Origin: Polytrichum commune
Lineage: Eukaryota > Streptophyta > Polytrichopsida > Polytrichales > Polytrichaceae
Assembly (NCBI GenBank): GCA_950295325.1
Contig: OX485804.1
Span: forward strand, 55,674,001-55,738,000
DNA: 64,000 bases
Reading direction: 5' to 3'
The notes under the pieces were generated by a model. The model saw only the letters and a list, made by a program, of their open reading frames with translations. It was not told the origin of the DNA and did no database searches. The position numbers and the translations under genes are program-made. This document shows positions 11,883-24,043 of this stretch, one piece after another (position 1 is the first letter of the stretch; each line of letters starts with the position of its first letter).

Positions 11883-12189
11883 ACAGCTGTCCACCATAAC
11901 CATATTCTTGGTTATATGTTGTGTCGTGAAAACTGTAGATGCTGGTAATGTATCCACATGCATGTTCAAGTTCACCTGCAAGTGGTGATGCTTCGTCCCC
12001 ATGGTTCACATGATTAAGTGAAGCAACAACCAAATAGGAGATTGCATCTTTCTTTGTTTATATGCTCTAATTAAAATAAAACAAAACCCACATTAGAGTT
12101 ATACATGAAGACTTCGGATCAAACTCCCAGTGAGCTGGATAAAACGTGAGTTTAAGAGTATATCCATAAGTCGTCCATGATTACATTTA

Positions 12190-12510
12190 CACAATGAACT
12201 TGTGTTGCATTAGCAAATCTACAATAAAACATTCGCATAAATTGGATTGAAATTCAGACCTCCCCTTATTCAATTATAGTTGTTGGGAGTGCATGTTTGT
12301 TGATTCCTTAACATAATACATAGGTCCTCCCAATTATGTTCACTATTGATGTGGAATAGTCATTAAAATCAGAAGACATAGTCCATTCTCTTTGAAATAT
12401 GTGTCTGTATGGTGTTTGCTCTTTGATCCTCACCAAACCACACACCAATCAAATATAAGGGTCCGATTAAGAAAAGTAACCAAATAACACCCACATTCCT
12501 TACACATCAC
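12190..12510 (-). repeat. dispersed MITE-like family X, downstream of the phosphatase gene
   Basis: This is an inverted counterpart of the copy at 17688-18040. It shares a terminal AAATAACACCCACAT, a block reading AGGTCCTCCCAATTATGTTC, and a segment around CAAATATAAGGGTCC. Further copies or fragments lie at about 13300-13530, 19070-19130, 21180-21360, 24440-24640, 25259-25440 and 53930-54125. Confidence 0.65.
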
Positions 12511-12729
12511 TATATTGAGTGTCACGGTCCATATGTGGTTAATGAGGCACCTGAACAGTATGTCCTGACAGCTTGCAACGTTATGTAAAGAAGTTACACA
12601 TCAACAACTGAGAGATCTGGAAACATTACTCACTGAATTATTCACAAATCTAGCCTCAAGACTCAGAGTTTCCTACCTTCAAGTAATCTACAAGTGCTTG
12701 CTATTACTGGTACACACACTGTGAATTTA

Positions 12730-15700
12730 TCAGTCGTCATCCGAATTATCATCATCATCTGGGTAATTTTCCAAGGGTATGTCCTCCTCCACTGTTACGT
12801 TCGAGTAGCCATTGGAGCCCCTGTGGCGCCTGTAAATTTGGTACAGGTAGTTGAATAGGAATGAGGAAGTCACAGTGATGATAAGTGTGAGAAGAACAAG
12901 CATGAAGGGACTCACCAAACCAGCACCGTGTCCACCTAAAAGCCATCTGCGAGCATTCGCATTGAACAGGCTTTGCACATCTATTTTACTCATTGTCGCG
13001 TCGTCCAGGCGTTTCCACGTCATCAATTCTTGTGTGGATCTGCTGGAGACTACTTTGTTGGTCTTCATCCCAAGTGAGGCCTGCACCACTCGCGCTCTCC
13101 GATGCCACCCCACCTTGCTGCAGCAAATTCAAAGCACAGAGGAGTTAGGGTCACTGGGCTATGAAAGAAGGATAATTATTTTATATTTTTCTGATATTGA
13201 ATGACTCGACTCGCTCACTTCTAGGATATGAAACATGCGATTAGTAAGAGATGCTTAGCAAATCCAAATCAACACCATAGCCACTTTCCTCATAATTTTC
13301 GGAGCTCATATGAACATATTATTCATTATCAAGCGAAGATTCTTGTGCTCATTAGATGGTCATAGAGGTCCCCCAATTATGCTGACTATTGAACTTAGAA
13401 TGGTGATCATATTTGAGTATGTAGTCCAATCTCTTTCAAACACGTGTTTTTTTGGTACCCGCTTTTGGAGCCAACCACATACCACTCAAATATAGGTGCC
13501 CAATCAAGATAACTGACCCAATTAAGCACAACACCTTCGTATAGATGTTTCTGTGAATTTAGGTTTGGCACTTTCTTTGAGAAAATGGCAGAAAAATTCA
13601 CAGGTCTTACATGTGCTTCATTGATGTAGTTTTTTTGGGGCAGGCTGGGCTATGGAAGGATATATTCAATCTTGACTCAGTTGATGACATAACCATTTTC
13701 ACCTCATAAACCCTAAACCCTAAATCTGAACCCTAAGCCATCAATGAGCATAGCGGGTCCATCAATGTTACCAATGTACTTGAAATTTATGTGCACATAT
13801 CCAAAACTGCATAATCTAATAAGACATTACCATGAGCACTAGAATTTGATAGACTGAAGGGAAACGACCCTGTGAAACTACATGAATCCATTTGAAACCT
13901 GAACCCTAAGCCTTCAATGAGCATAGCGAGTGTATTTGAAATTTATATGCACATATACAAAACTGCACATATAATAAGGAATTACCATGAGAACCAGAAT
14001 TGGTTAATTTGAAGAGAAACAACACTGAAACTACATGAATCCATTGAAACCACTTCAGAGAGTTGTTGGTGAGAGCCAATTTACCCATATGCATGATAGC
14101 CTGTGACACCACCGTAGCAGAGATTGATGCCCATGAGGTTCCCACAATAGTCATTTGTGTGGTCATGCCCTACAAATGTGGCCTTCACATCTCCAGCTTG
14201 TAGAAGAGCTGTGAAGAACCCTGAATTCACAGAGGGAGAGAGAACTGCTTCTTGCTTCTGCCCAAGCACCTTTGACGGATCTTGGAGCACAGTCTCATAC
14301 TCGGGAATTGGAATATGGAAGTAAGCCAATGCCGGAGTCGGAATTGTTGCTGAAGGGGACTCTGCTGCACCAGGTGCTGATGCCTACATTTCAATAAATT
14401 CAACATATCAGATCCAGTAATTCAAGATGTACAGAAGAATGCTTCATACTACAGCTTTTAATACATGATTACATTTGGATTACTTTTCCATGTAGCAGTC
14501 CAGCATTCCTCGAAACTCCACTCAAGTCTCACGTGCAAATTATAGTTTGGCATCCAAAAAGTTGAACAAGAAAGCACCTTACGGTACTTACAACTGGATA
14601 AGCAGACACTAAGCGCCTCACAAAGTGCTAACCAGCATTGAATTGGTCTCACCTTTTTTTTAATTACCACTCTGGTATATGATACTAGCAGGGTAATGCA
14701 AATTTCCTCATACCATTTGGGTCTATATATCCTCCAAGAAAGGGTGGCTTAAACCCAAGGCCTTACCCGGATCCCATAACTGGTACGAGGTTAAGCCGCC
14801 CTAAGGCCTAGTACTTGGATGCGTGACCTTCCTAGCACTTGATTTCCAGTGCACCCTACCACCCATGGTCCACCCAATCACAGTGGGGGTATCCAAATAT
14901 ATTCACCCTCTAATTCTGGTGATGCCCTTTAATCTCATAATGCCCGTTTCGAGATTACATGTAGACTTAGACCAACCCAATAATGAAGCAACAGCATACT
15001 TCACACCAGTGGCAACATCGGCGTTGTTTTTTCTTTTCGTTTCTTTTTTATCATCCAAGAACCTTCATACCCAAGTAGAATTACCCTAGAATCAACAAGC
15101 TACGAAGATGTTATTGACCCAAATCATGACTTGGGTGATATAAAGATTCTCTTATCTCATGATAACCACCAAGTATCAAATATCTGACTGATATTACAAT
15201 TTTGATGGTACCAGTCAAGCAGGTTCTTTAATACCATTCTTGATATTGTATATTGAGACCATGCATTCACCTATATACCGGTTTGACATTGGTGCTAACC
15301 TATATGGAAATTCAAAAATCCTCCCCTTCTCACCCGAAGCTTGGCTGCCAGGAGTTGATACCAGAGTAGCTGGTTTGCTCGTATCCAATCGTAACCGTCC
15401 ACATGAGCAAATTTGGAGTATTCCCCAGTGTCCAGAAAGTAAAGGTTCAGTGCACTTGAATTCTCGGAGTCGGAGCCCGCAGGGCCAAATACCTGCAGAT
15501 AGTAGTTCCCCACTCCATTCACCTCAATGGGTGTCTGGCTTGGTGCTTTCCCCAAGAGTGATTCCATGCTAGGGTCCAGAATTTTTGAGAGAGAGTAATC
15601 CATTTTAGTGAGGTAACTCATCACATCCTGTCTGGACAGACTCGATTCATGGTCATGGTTTCCCAAAATTGCTGCCCATGGGATTCTTGCTGCAATAACA

Positions 15701-18233
15701 GGCGCAAATGCATCGTCCATTGATTTCGTGGCATTTGTTGAATCGAAATCTATGTTATCTCCTGAGAAAACAAACAAACCCCACACACCTCAGGAAAGAA
15801 TCATATATACCTTGCCCCAGTCACATTAGGGTTTCCAATCCCATCTTTTCTTTTCTTTTCTAGCGTTACACTGTTCTTCTGATAATCATCCCTGTTCATT
15901 TATTTGTTGACCACTCATTTGTATGCTGACTAGGATTATTCAATGTGCTATCCAGATACACAAAGTGCTCTGAATTAGTAGTGCCTATTCAGAGCAAACC
16001 CTACTGGCCTTGACTTGCCCAATCCAACCACTAGCACTTTTGCACAGACATATTCTTTTATGGCACCCCCAATCAGATTGTGGACATAAGCTTGGTGGCA
16101 TGTCTATCTACACTTAGCAGCGGCGAGATTCTGGACACACATGCAGACATGAAAAGAAATAAACTGTGGATTATTACAGGTTATTTTTAATATGTACATG
16201 CACAGGGCTGACTAAACCCCAATTGAGATAATTGGGGAAAAGAGATGATGATTTGAGTGAGTGTGTTGTGGATGGTTCAATTTGGTGAGTAAGACAACGA
16301 AAGTATGCATAATGATATTTAGCTCATTTGCAAATAAATCAGATCAGCCTATTGAGTCCCTTGGCTTCAAAGAAGATGAAGAAGAATTACCTGTAAATAC
16401 GACTAAGTCGGGTTTCTCCGCTGCAAGGAGACGTTGCACAAAGTAGGTGGTGTTTAAATCTGAACAACTTCGCAATTGCTTGGCCACCAAATCCCGGCAC
16501 CGGTTTTTGGGACCATCACCATAGTGCATATCTGCAATCTGCACCCTTCCACTATTTTCATTTCTGTAATATAATCTGTTGAGGTGACGCCTTTGGACCC
16601 TACAAAAACAAGTGGGTGCCTTCACTGACACTCTCATCTTTCTCCAATATTAGGATTAAACACACTTGATACAAGGACACACCTCAATGACTACATTCCT
16701 CTACAATTGGTGCAAGGTAAGGTAATCTGATACTCCAGTCAACTGATCAGTCTGTACAAAGGACAAAAAAATAGCTAACCAAACTGCCAAAGAACCTTTC
16801 TTAGGGTTCTGGCTTTTTTTAAGGACCAAGTGACAGGAAAATTCCAAAATATAAACTGATGAGGGATACACAAGAGTACCAAAATATGTATTGCAGATCG
16901 CAAGTTTGACTTTTTTTTTAAAGACTTTCGAAGAGGAAAGTCCAAGGTTATGGTCACATACTATCTATCTACTCTGTTTGTTGGGTCCCCATATCCTTAT
17001 CGAAACTTGATTCATTAAGCACTAGTACCCCTCTTCCATCCTAAAAAGATTTAGCCCAAGGGAGAAACCCTACTCCCCTCCCCTTTGTTCACATGGCCCT
17101 AGTTCACATAGTTGAATGCACCAATGACCAATTAAGAATTTTTTTTGTTCTCTGCTCACAGTGCTCCCAATTTTATGTTTTAAAACTATCTCTGCTAACA
17201 TGTCATCACAATCATTCTTGAAATCATGAAGTACATGTAACCGTGTAAGACCTGCTTGCTACCAACATTGGTCTCCTCATCAAATTGAAGTGAGTCTGAA
17301 TTCACTAAACCCTGAAGACATTCATTCATTCATCCTTCCTCTGGAGCATAAATATCATTCCAGCATTAGATGCTCCAAGCATCATAACTCCCAAACGAAT
17401 TCCTTTGATATTCACCAGTATCAAGTACTCAACTCCATCGTATCGTCCCTCCGAATGTTTCAGACATTGTCCCTCGCCTTCAGGTAGCTCAAGATTCAAG
17501 GGGCTTTTGGAATTGTCAAACATTCTCTCCTACCTGTGAGACTTAGCCCCCTTTCCTTCTATGGAGCATCATTTCCCTTGAAACAATAACAGAAATCACT
17601 CCCCTATGTCCCCAGAGATTACAACACAGCCTAGAGACAAATTGACAGTCGAATCAACATACCATATACATCATCAAGTTAAAGTATGCGGGTGTTATTG
17701 GGTTACTTTTCTTAATTGGACACCTATAATAATTTGAGTGGTGGCGTGTGGTTCGGTGAGGATCAAAGAACAAACAAACACCATACAAACACAGGTTTAA
17801 ATTTTGAAAACTACTCCACACTCAATAGTGAACACATTTGGGAGGACCTATGTATTCAGTGAAGGAATCAACAAACATGTGCTTTCGATAACCACAACTA
17901 AATAAGGGGAGGTCCCATTTTCAGGCCAATTTTCACTTTTTGCTTCATCATCAAATAGCTAATGCCACGCAAGTTTCGTTGCGTGAACCTAACCGGTAGA
18001 AGTTGGAGAACGTGAAAAACGAACTAAATAACACCCACATGCCTTACCCATTTGCTCACCTGAAGAATTTTGAAGGTGCCATCGCTTCTGAAACGGAGTG
18101 TCGTGGATTGACCTTCCGCACCAGCTAGAAACAGGCTCCATCCAACTAGAAGAAGACGAAGAAGAACACCGGCAGGGAAGCAAAGAGGCTTGCACCGAGA
18201 TCGACAATCCGGGAATCCCAATCCGCCACCCAT
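12730..18233 (-). CDS. purple acid phosphatase, PAP28/29 type, five exons
   Basis: Exons are 18233-18060, 16538-16391, 15761-15334, 14383-14085 and 13117-12730, all GT-AG with phases that close, giving 478 residues. Residues 1-45 hold a hydrophobic signal segment. Metallophosphoesterase motifs run in order: ADMHYG (60-65), GDN (108-110), GNHDHE (141-146), FHIP (272-275) and GHDHTND (322-328). These are the metal ligands of the purple acid phosphatase fold, which hydrolyses phosphomonoesters outside the cytosol. The spacing is that of plant PAP28/29-like proteins. After the catalytic domain comes a predicted membrane helix (about 416-442) and an acidic tail ending DDDDNSDDD, which suggests membrane anchoring. 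Introns 1, 3 and 4 carry MITE-like repeats. The gene is head-to-head with the CCX gene. Substrate cannot be read from sequence. Confidence 0.9.
13300..13530 (+). repeat. family X fragment in phosphatase intron 4
   Basis: It shares ATAGAGGTCCCCCAATTATG, a TTGAGTATGTAGTCCAATCT-like block and CTCAAATATAGGTGCCCAAT with the other X copies. It lies inside the roughly 970-bp last intron of the phosphatase gene. Confidence 0.6.
13726..14060. repeat. tandem duplication of about 175 bp in phosphatase intron 4
   Basis: Two copies begin CTGAACCCTAAGCC at about 13727 and 13901 and continue through TCAATGAGCATAGCG, GAAATTTATRTGCACATAT and ACTACATGAATCCATT. The second copy ends only about 25 bp from the exon 4 donor. 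A short AAACCCTAAACCCTAAA stretch lies just before the first copy. Confidence 0.8.
14632..15292 (+). mobile_element. MITE-like family W copy in phosphatase intron 3, itself interrupted
   Basis: The ends are inverted (CCAGCATTGAATTGG and a diverged complement of CCGGTTTGACATTGG). The body aligns with the 358-bp copy at 22369-22726 (shared GTCTATATA/GTCTATGTA, ATTGACCCAAAT, CACCAAGTATCA, GGTTCTTT). Removing the 311-bp insertion at 14741-15051 and one 10-bp duplication leaves about 340 bp, close to the CCX-intron copy. Confidence 0.65.
14741..15051 (+). mobile_element. 5S-rRNA-headed retroposon (SINE3-like) inserted in the W element
   Basis: The insertion is flanked by CCTCCAAGAA (14731-14740) and CATCCAAGAA (15052-15061); the related W copy at 22.5 kb has one such site. 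Its first 119 bp (14742-14860) resemble plant 5S rRNA: GGATCCCAT, GGTTAAGC, CTAGTACTTGGATG and CGTGACCT occur in the right order and at the right spacing, ending GCACCCT. It is too diverged to be a working 5S gene. The 3' end is T-rich. A 5S-derived head with an approximately 10-bp target duplication is the structure of a SINE3-class element. This may instead be a processed 5S pseudogene with extra 3' sequence. Confidence 0.6.
17688..18040 (+). mobile_element. MITE-like family X, full copy in phosphatase intron 1
   Basis: The terminal inverted repeats are about 25 bp: TGCGGGTGTTATTGGGTTAC on the left, and on the right the complement of ATAACACCCACATGCC with neighbouring matches. The interior matches the copies at 12.2 and 13.3 kb in reverse. 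It ends about 20 bp from the exon 1 donor at 18059. No clear target duplication was found. Confidence 0.6.
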
Positions 18234-20179
18234 CTGAGCCAACTCGAATCTGGTACCGTGATGAATGATCTGACTTACACGAACTAAGTTAAGGTGAACG
18301 TGAAGATGAAGATGAAGGTGCGAGGGGAAAGTGGTTTGATTCTACTGTGTGCACGAGAGCTAAGTGGAATTTTGAAACTGGCCCCATTGCGTTGGGATCT
18401 GCTGCAATTCGCAAACAGGACTAGTCCAAAACCTTCGCAAACTCCCACACCAAGGAAGGAAGGGCAGAAACCAGAAAGGGGGGGTGGCTCTCGCGAATTA
18501 AGACCCGTCAGATCCGGATCGGACGGTCCTGAGTGGCCTGAGACTGGAGAGCGCGGAGGTCCGAGGTAGCCGTAGCCGTCCAGATGGGGCATCGGACGGC
18601 CAGGTGGGGAGCTAGAAATGGACACTTCTCCTCAAATATTATGTGACCTTATTAGAGAGTTATCCTTAAAGCCTTTACAAAAACTCATGTTCTGGTATGG
18701 GAGTTTCACCTCACTTTTGACATTTTATAGTAGTGTGTTTGAATAAACGTTATTTTGCGAAAGTCAAATATATACTCTTCATTTCATCAAATTTCATGGC
18801 TTTCGACACCAATTGTATACTCCTTGAGCACTTCTTAAACTTTATAAAGTGTCCATAGTGGATTAAAACTCCCTACCATGACATAGGTTTTTGAGTGACA
18901 TTAAGGATAACTCTATTATGGACACATCTAAATCCACAAATGTTTTGGTTTGTTAGATTGGCTTGTGAATTGGTCCTTACATAGGTAAATGTAAGTTTTT
19001 GCATTAAGTCTCATAATTGGAGTAGAGGTGTGGCAGTTATATGAGATTGAGTGAAGATTATCTTTCTATTTAGACGATTATATAGGCCATCCCAATTGTG
19101 TCAACCATCAAACCTATAACATTGTCTATATATGAAGCATTTGCGATTACCGTGTAGGCTCCTAACCACCAACCTTCATGTAGCTAGGAGTGTTGCTTGC
19201 CAAGTAGATAACATTATGATGTGCTAGAGTTTATTCTTTGTTTATAAAATAAAGTACACTCCTTCTTTTTCACTGTGGGCTTACTTTTTCCATTTTTGTT
19301 TAAATTTTCATTTAACTAATCCAATTATTTTTGCTGCACATATATAGAAATTATCAATCATTACAGCCAAGTTACATCCCTAAGCTTGAATTACACATAC
19401 CCTGCCACATTATTTTAGTACCCGCAAATACAAGATTGTAGTCATTACTAAAGGCTACACAATCATTATGGATTTAGAATGAGAATATATTGGTGGCACC
19501 TACTAGTAATGATTTGCAAAAACATTACTTACCAATAATACAATTAGCTAAGGTGTACGTGCCTAATCTGACAATTATCTCAATCGGGCACCTATTTTTC
19601 AATGATATGTGGTTAGGTGTGGCTCTAAAACGGATACCAAAAAGACATATGTTGAAGAAATATTGGACTACATACTTGTGTGATGATATTCATTCTACTC
19701 TCAATACTCAACATAATTGAGAACCTATATGACCATTTAATGAACACAAAAATCTTCACTTCTGATCATGAATAAAAAAATTCATATGAACTCTGCAAAA
19801 TTATTTAAAAAAATTTAAAAATCTACATCCTCAATTCGGATTTGCTAATTATCTCATACTAATCGCGTGTTTATGCTATATCCTAGGAGAAGTGGACTAT
19901 ATAGTTGGACAAAGTATTAATTTCAAGGCCCATCCATGTACCTTACTTCTTTCCAACCTCTACGGTGCAGAACGGAGAAAGGGAGAAATCCAACGTGGCA
20001 GACGCAGTCCACCTAGACACAATTCATTGCCCAAGTGGCAGGATTGTCCAGCCGGACGTGGAGGTGTGTCCTGGAAGGCTTCTTGCTTCTTTCCCCCTCA
20101 CTGTTCATGTGCTAAGTTAGTCGCAGCAACGATCGGGACGATTAGGGTTTCGCGGAATGATTTCCTGCAGGAGGAGCAA
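18234..20179. promoter_or_regulatory. divergent intergenic region between phosphatase and CCX genes
   Basis: The two genes start back to back, about 1.95 kb apart. The phosphatase-proximal 350 bp is GC-richer than the rest, as expected of its 5' UTR and core promoter. The middle is AT-rich, with a foldback element at 18641-18927 and an X fragment near 19070. The CCX-proximal 200 bp is again GC-richer. No single control element can be assigned. Confidence 0.4.
18641..18927. mobile_element. foldback MITE between divergent genes
   Basis: The outer arms of about 70 bp are imperfect inverted copies: GAGTTATCCTTAA and ATGGTATGGGAGTTT-type blocks on the left have complements AAACTCCCTACCATG and TTAAGGATAACTC on the right. 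The total is about 287 bp with no coding capacity. Superfamily and target duplication are unclear. Confidence 0.6.
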
Positions 20180-23100
20180 ATGGCGAGGATGAAGGGTTTG
20201 GATGTTCGCGCTCTGTTGCGTCTCGGATGTCTGGTCTTCTTCCTTGTAATTCTGCGTAACAAATTCTCAACTGGAAACGATCGGAGCTCGAGTATCAGAA
20301 CCGACAATTTGAGTGTATCGGAGTTCGGCAGAGTGGAACAAAGATTAAGCAGACACCTCCTCGGCTTGGATGAACAACTTCGGTCCAGAGAATGGAAACA
20401 GCGGGCGGGGAAGATTGCCGCAATTGTGGAGCAAGGGAACTTGAATACAAGCTTCCCCGATCTCCGAAGAGGGGCTTTTGAGGGTTCTATGCAACATAGC
20501 ATGCCAGTGGACCTTGACAAATTACCAAACCCTAATTTGAATGTATCCGAGGGTTTTACCGCATGTGACAATGTCAAAGGCCACATTGGTTTCCCAGACT
20601 CATGCTCTTACGTGCGAGCCAATTCTGAATGCCAGTCTGGGACTATGATTGAGTATACGGTGTTCTTTTACTGCACATGTGCAAAGTTCCCTACTCTTGG
20701 TTACATGTTTTTGATTGTATGGCTGGCGGCACTTTTCTACATGCTGGGGAACACGGCAGCCGACTTCTTCTGCTCTGCGTTGGAGAAACTCTCTAAGCTG
20801 CTGCATTTGCCACCCACTGTAGCTGGAGTTTCGCTTCTGCCCTTGGGAAATGGAGCTCCAGATGTGTTTGCAAGCATTGCTGCTTTCATGGGGTCCAGCC
20901 ACGGCCAGGTGAGGTTACATGTAATATTCATCTTTTGATTGTGTACGATTTTCACAATTTTTTTCCGAATACAATGTTGTGTGAAAAAGTCATCTCAGGC
21001 ACTAAAGTTATGTGACCGTATGGTGGGCACTCTCAACTCCACTTATACCTGTGGCCGTTGGATTGGATGGGGAATCGTCTCATCTGGCTTGTGATGAATC
21101 ATGAAGATTGTCATTTCAAGTTTCAATATCGGTGTTGATAAGATGCAAAAGCCATAACAGGCAAAGTGAAGATTCTCTTCTCCTTGAAATGATCATGTAG
21201 GCCCTCCCAATTGTGTTAACTATCAAACTTAAAATGGTTAACATATTCTGAGCACATAGTCCAATCTCATTGTCACACCAATCTTTTTGGTTTTCGTTTA
21301 TAACTACAAGCTTGCCATATAATACTCAAATATAGGTGTGAATAATAAGAAGTGACACTTATTTTTTTCAAATGATGTAGTCCCTTACAGAGTCAGTCCT
21401 CAGCACCTGAATTGAAGGCTTGTGTAAACAAGCGAATGGAGCTATGATAGGGGGTTCCAATGGGGGATGGGTTTATGAGGGCAGTATAAGCGGAGAAACA
21501 AATAGCATACTACTGGTTGTTATTTCATTCAACTGTGTGAACCACGTGGAGGAAGGGCCACTTGCAGGTGAGCTTGAACAGATATTTGGATACTTGGCCT
21601 TAGCGAGTTGGGAAATTGACTCCCAAGTAGATTATCCACTGCAATACTCAGATGCCTGAGACATGGAAGGCCCTTTTCAAGAGGACTTTTCCTTTACACT
21701 AGTGCAATCACAAGCTTGCCCTTGAGCCATGTGACCAAGGAATTTGTTACTTTTGTCATGATTTGGATCCCTTTTTTTTTTTCCCCTTATGCTAGATTTG
21801 TATATATTTTTGGCATGGGAGAGGGGTACACGTGCTAATGAATCAAGCTTTAATTGACATCGTATAAGGGACTGTGGAGAGCTCTTGCTCTAGGTAGGGA
21901 AAGCATGTTAACAAAGTGTAGCTTCTTACCAGACTGTTGAATTTTGCAGGTAGGACTGAATAGCGTACTTGGGGGTGCTGTGTTCGTATCATCTGTTGTA
22001 GCAGGATCTGTTGGGCTTGTGGTGTCTGGCCTGCACAGTGCTGGATCATTGCACCTAGATCGGAACTGCTTCCTTAGGGACGTTGGGTTTTTTATGGTCA
22101 CTTTGGTATCTCTACTTCTGATTCTTATTGTGGGAAAAATTAGTCTGTGGGGAGCTATTGCATATCTTTCTCTCTATCTGGTGTATGGCTGTACAGTGGC
22201 TGCTGGAGAGTGTGTCAAGAAACGCAGCCGTAAGAATCGGCAATCGTATGCACTAGAACCACTTCTCTTGAGTAAGTCTTGCAAATCTATGCACCCATGG
22301 TCTTCAGCCAAAATGCACACATCCTTTTTAGTTCAATGTGAAGTGGATAAGAATCAGTAAGGGTTAGACCAGTGTTGGACTGGTCTCACCCTTTTTTGGT
22401 ACCACATGGGGATTTATAATGAGGATTTTACATTTGTCTGATACAATTAGGGTAAGGGTATTTAAGGATATTTTTGTTTCTGGTACTGTTTGGGTCTATG
22501 TACTATCCAAAAACCCTCATACATAGGTGAAATCATAAGTATTAATATGATACTAGGATGATATTGACCCAAATAATGACTTGGGTATAGAAAGATTCAC
22601 TCATCTTGTGATATCCACCAAGTATCAGTATATGATTTGTAGCCCTATTTTGATATCGATTGGGTAGGTTCTTTGATACCATTCATTGATATTGTGTAGT
22701 GATACTATGTACCAGTGCAACATTGGATTACCCCTTATTTATCACAGTAGTGTTGTCAATGTAAGTGGATTATCTCAATTTTTGTATCTCAGAGCATCCG
22801 AATCCCATGCAAGAACTGGTTCAGATGTTAGATGTGATGACAGTAGGCAAATGCAGAAGCAACTACCTACTAATTCTACGCATTTGTTTGTCCGTTTACT
22901 GCAGGTTCCTCTCCAGGTGATGAGGAGGGGTCAGGTTCTTTATTTGAAGAGACCACTACAGAAAACACCCTGCCTCAGTGGATGTGGACCTCCAATGTTG
23001 CCATATATTCACACAAAGGTTTAGCGACATTGGAGGCATCATCCCGTCCTTTATGGGGTTGGAGTGAGCAAGAAGAAGCTGAAAGACAGGTGACATCACT

Positions 23101-24043
23101 GTTTATTTATCATCACAGACACTCTATTCTTCTTACTTGATTAAGAGATGATGTTGTAATGAAAGGCTCGAGGGTGCATTTTCATCATCTGTTGTTCTTT
23201 CTTGGGTTTCAGGCTCAGAAGTCACCACTTCGAATCTGCTGGAACCTTTTATGGATGCCTCTCCATCTGCCTCGACAATTAACCATTCCCGTGGTTGAGG
23301 ACTCGCAGTGGTCTCGCCCCTTTGCAGTGGCAAGTGCAGCATTAGCCCCCACCCTTTTGGCTGCAGTCTGGGACCGCAACGATGATCAACCCTTTGGAAG
23401 CAGCCCGACTGTGTATATTTTTGGTGGAACTGTTGGAACTCTTTTGGGAGTCCTTGCTTATTTTACGACAAGATCAGAGCACCCGCCCCGACATTTCCTC
23501 TTCCCATGGGCCTTTGGTGGATTTGTGATGAGCATTGTCTGGTTCTACCTCATCGCCAATGAGCTCGTAGCAGCTTTAGTTGCCCTGGGTGTGATTCTGG
23601 AAGTCGATGCAGCGATTTTGGGATTAACTGTCCTGGCATGGGGCAATTCTATTGGAGATTTGATGTCAAATCTTGCACTTGCTTTCAATGGTGCAGATGG
23701 TGCACAGATTGCAATTACAGGTTGCTATGCTGGCCCCATGTTCAATACCTTGGTCGGCCTGGGTCTGTCTTTTCTACTTGCAAGCTGGAATTCCTATCCT
23801 TTGGCGTTTGACATCCCAACGGACATCAGCTTGTTCTACACCATTGGGTTTCTATATATTGGTTTACTCTGGGCACTTGTTGCCTTGCCTTCCAAAGGAA
23901 TGAGGCCAAGCAAGGGCTTCAGCATTGGGCTCTTGCTTCTGTACGCAAGCTTTCTTTTGTTACGGCTGGCCAACTTCACAGGTCTCATTTCACTACCTGG
24001 TCTTGGTGGAGCAACATCTGGACCGCAACTTCCAACAAGATAA
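20180..24043 (+). CDS. cation/calcium exchanger (CCX family), four exons
   Basis: Exons are 20180-20908, 21950-22271, 22905-23089 and 23213-24043. All introns are GT-AG and phases close, giving 688 residues. ATG 20180 is the first Met in its frame. Residues 11-25 form a signal-anchor. The two alpha repeats of the Na/Ca exchanger superfamily are GNGAPDVFAS (223-232) and GNSIGDLMSN (556-565), within 11 or more hydrophobic segments, separated by a hydrophilic loop (about 335-415) with the LPQWMW and PLWGW motifs typical of plant CCX proteins. Such proteins exchange K+, Na+, Ca2+ or other cations for H+ or one another in endomembranes; the ion here cannot be told from sequence. It is slightly longer than usual at the N terminus. 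Intron 1 carries a family X fragment and intron 2 a family W element. Confidence 0.9.
21180..21365 (+). repeat. family X fragment in CCX intron 1
   Basis: It contains ATGTAGGCCCTCCCAATTGT, a CACATAGTCCAATCTCATT block and ACTCAAATATAGGTGTG, matching the central part of the other X copies. It lies in the middle of the 1.04-kb first intron. Confidence 0.6.
22369..22726 (+). mobile_element. MITE-like family W, full copy in CCX intron 2
   Basis: The 358-bp element has inverted ends CCAGTGTTGGACTGGT and the complement of GTACCAGTGCAACATTGG (about 13 of 16 matching). It aligns throughout with the interrupted copy at 14632-15292 and its last 150 bp with 60080-60232, so all three lie in introns of genes. 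It has no open frame. Confidence 0.65.

Noticed and set aside
13705-13740. Telomere-like CCCTAAA repeats
   Set aside because: Only two adjacent units, inside a tandem intron duplication; not a telomere or a convincing interstitial array.
14742-14860. Functional 5S rRNA gene
   Set aside because: It is too diverged from the plant 5S sequence in the 5' third and in the internal promoter region, it is single, and it has target duplications; a 5S-derived retroposon fits better.
20180-24043. Treating the frames at 19892-20938 and 23159-24043 as separate proteins
   Set aside because: They are exons of one CCX gene; splice phases close through the two middle exons, and each half carries one alpha repeat.
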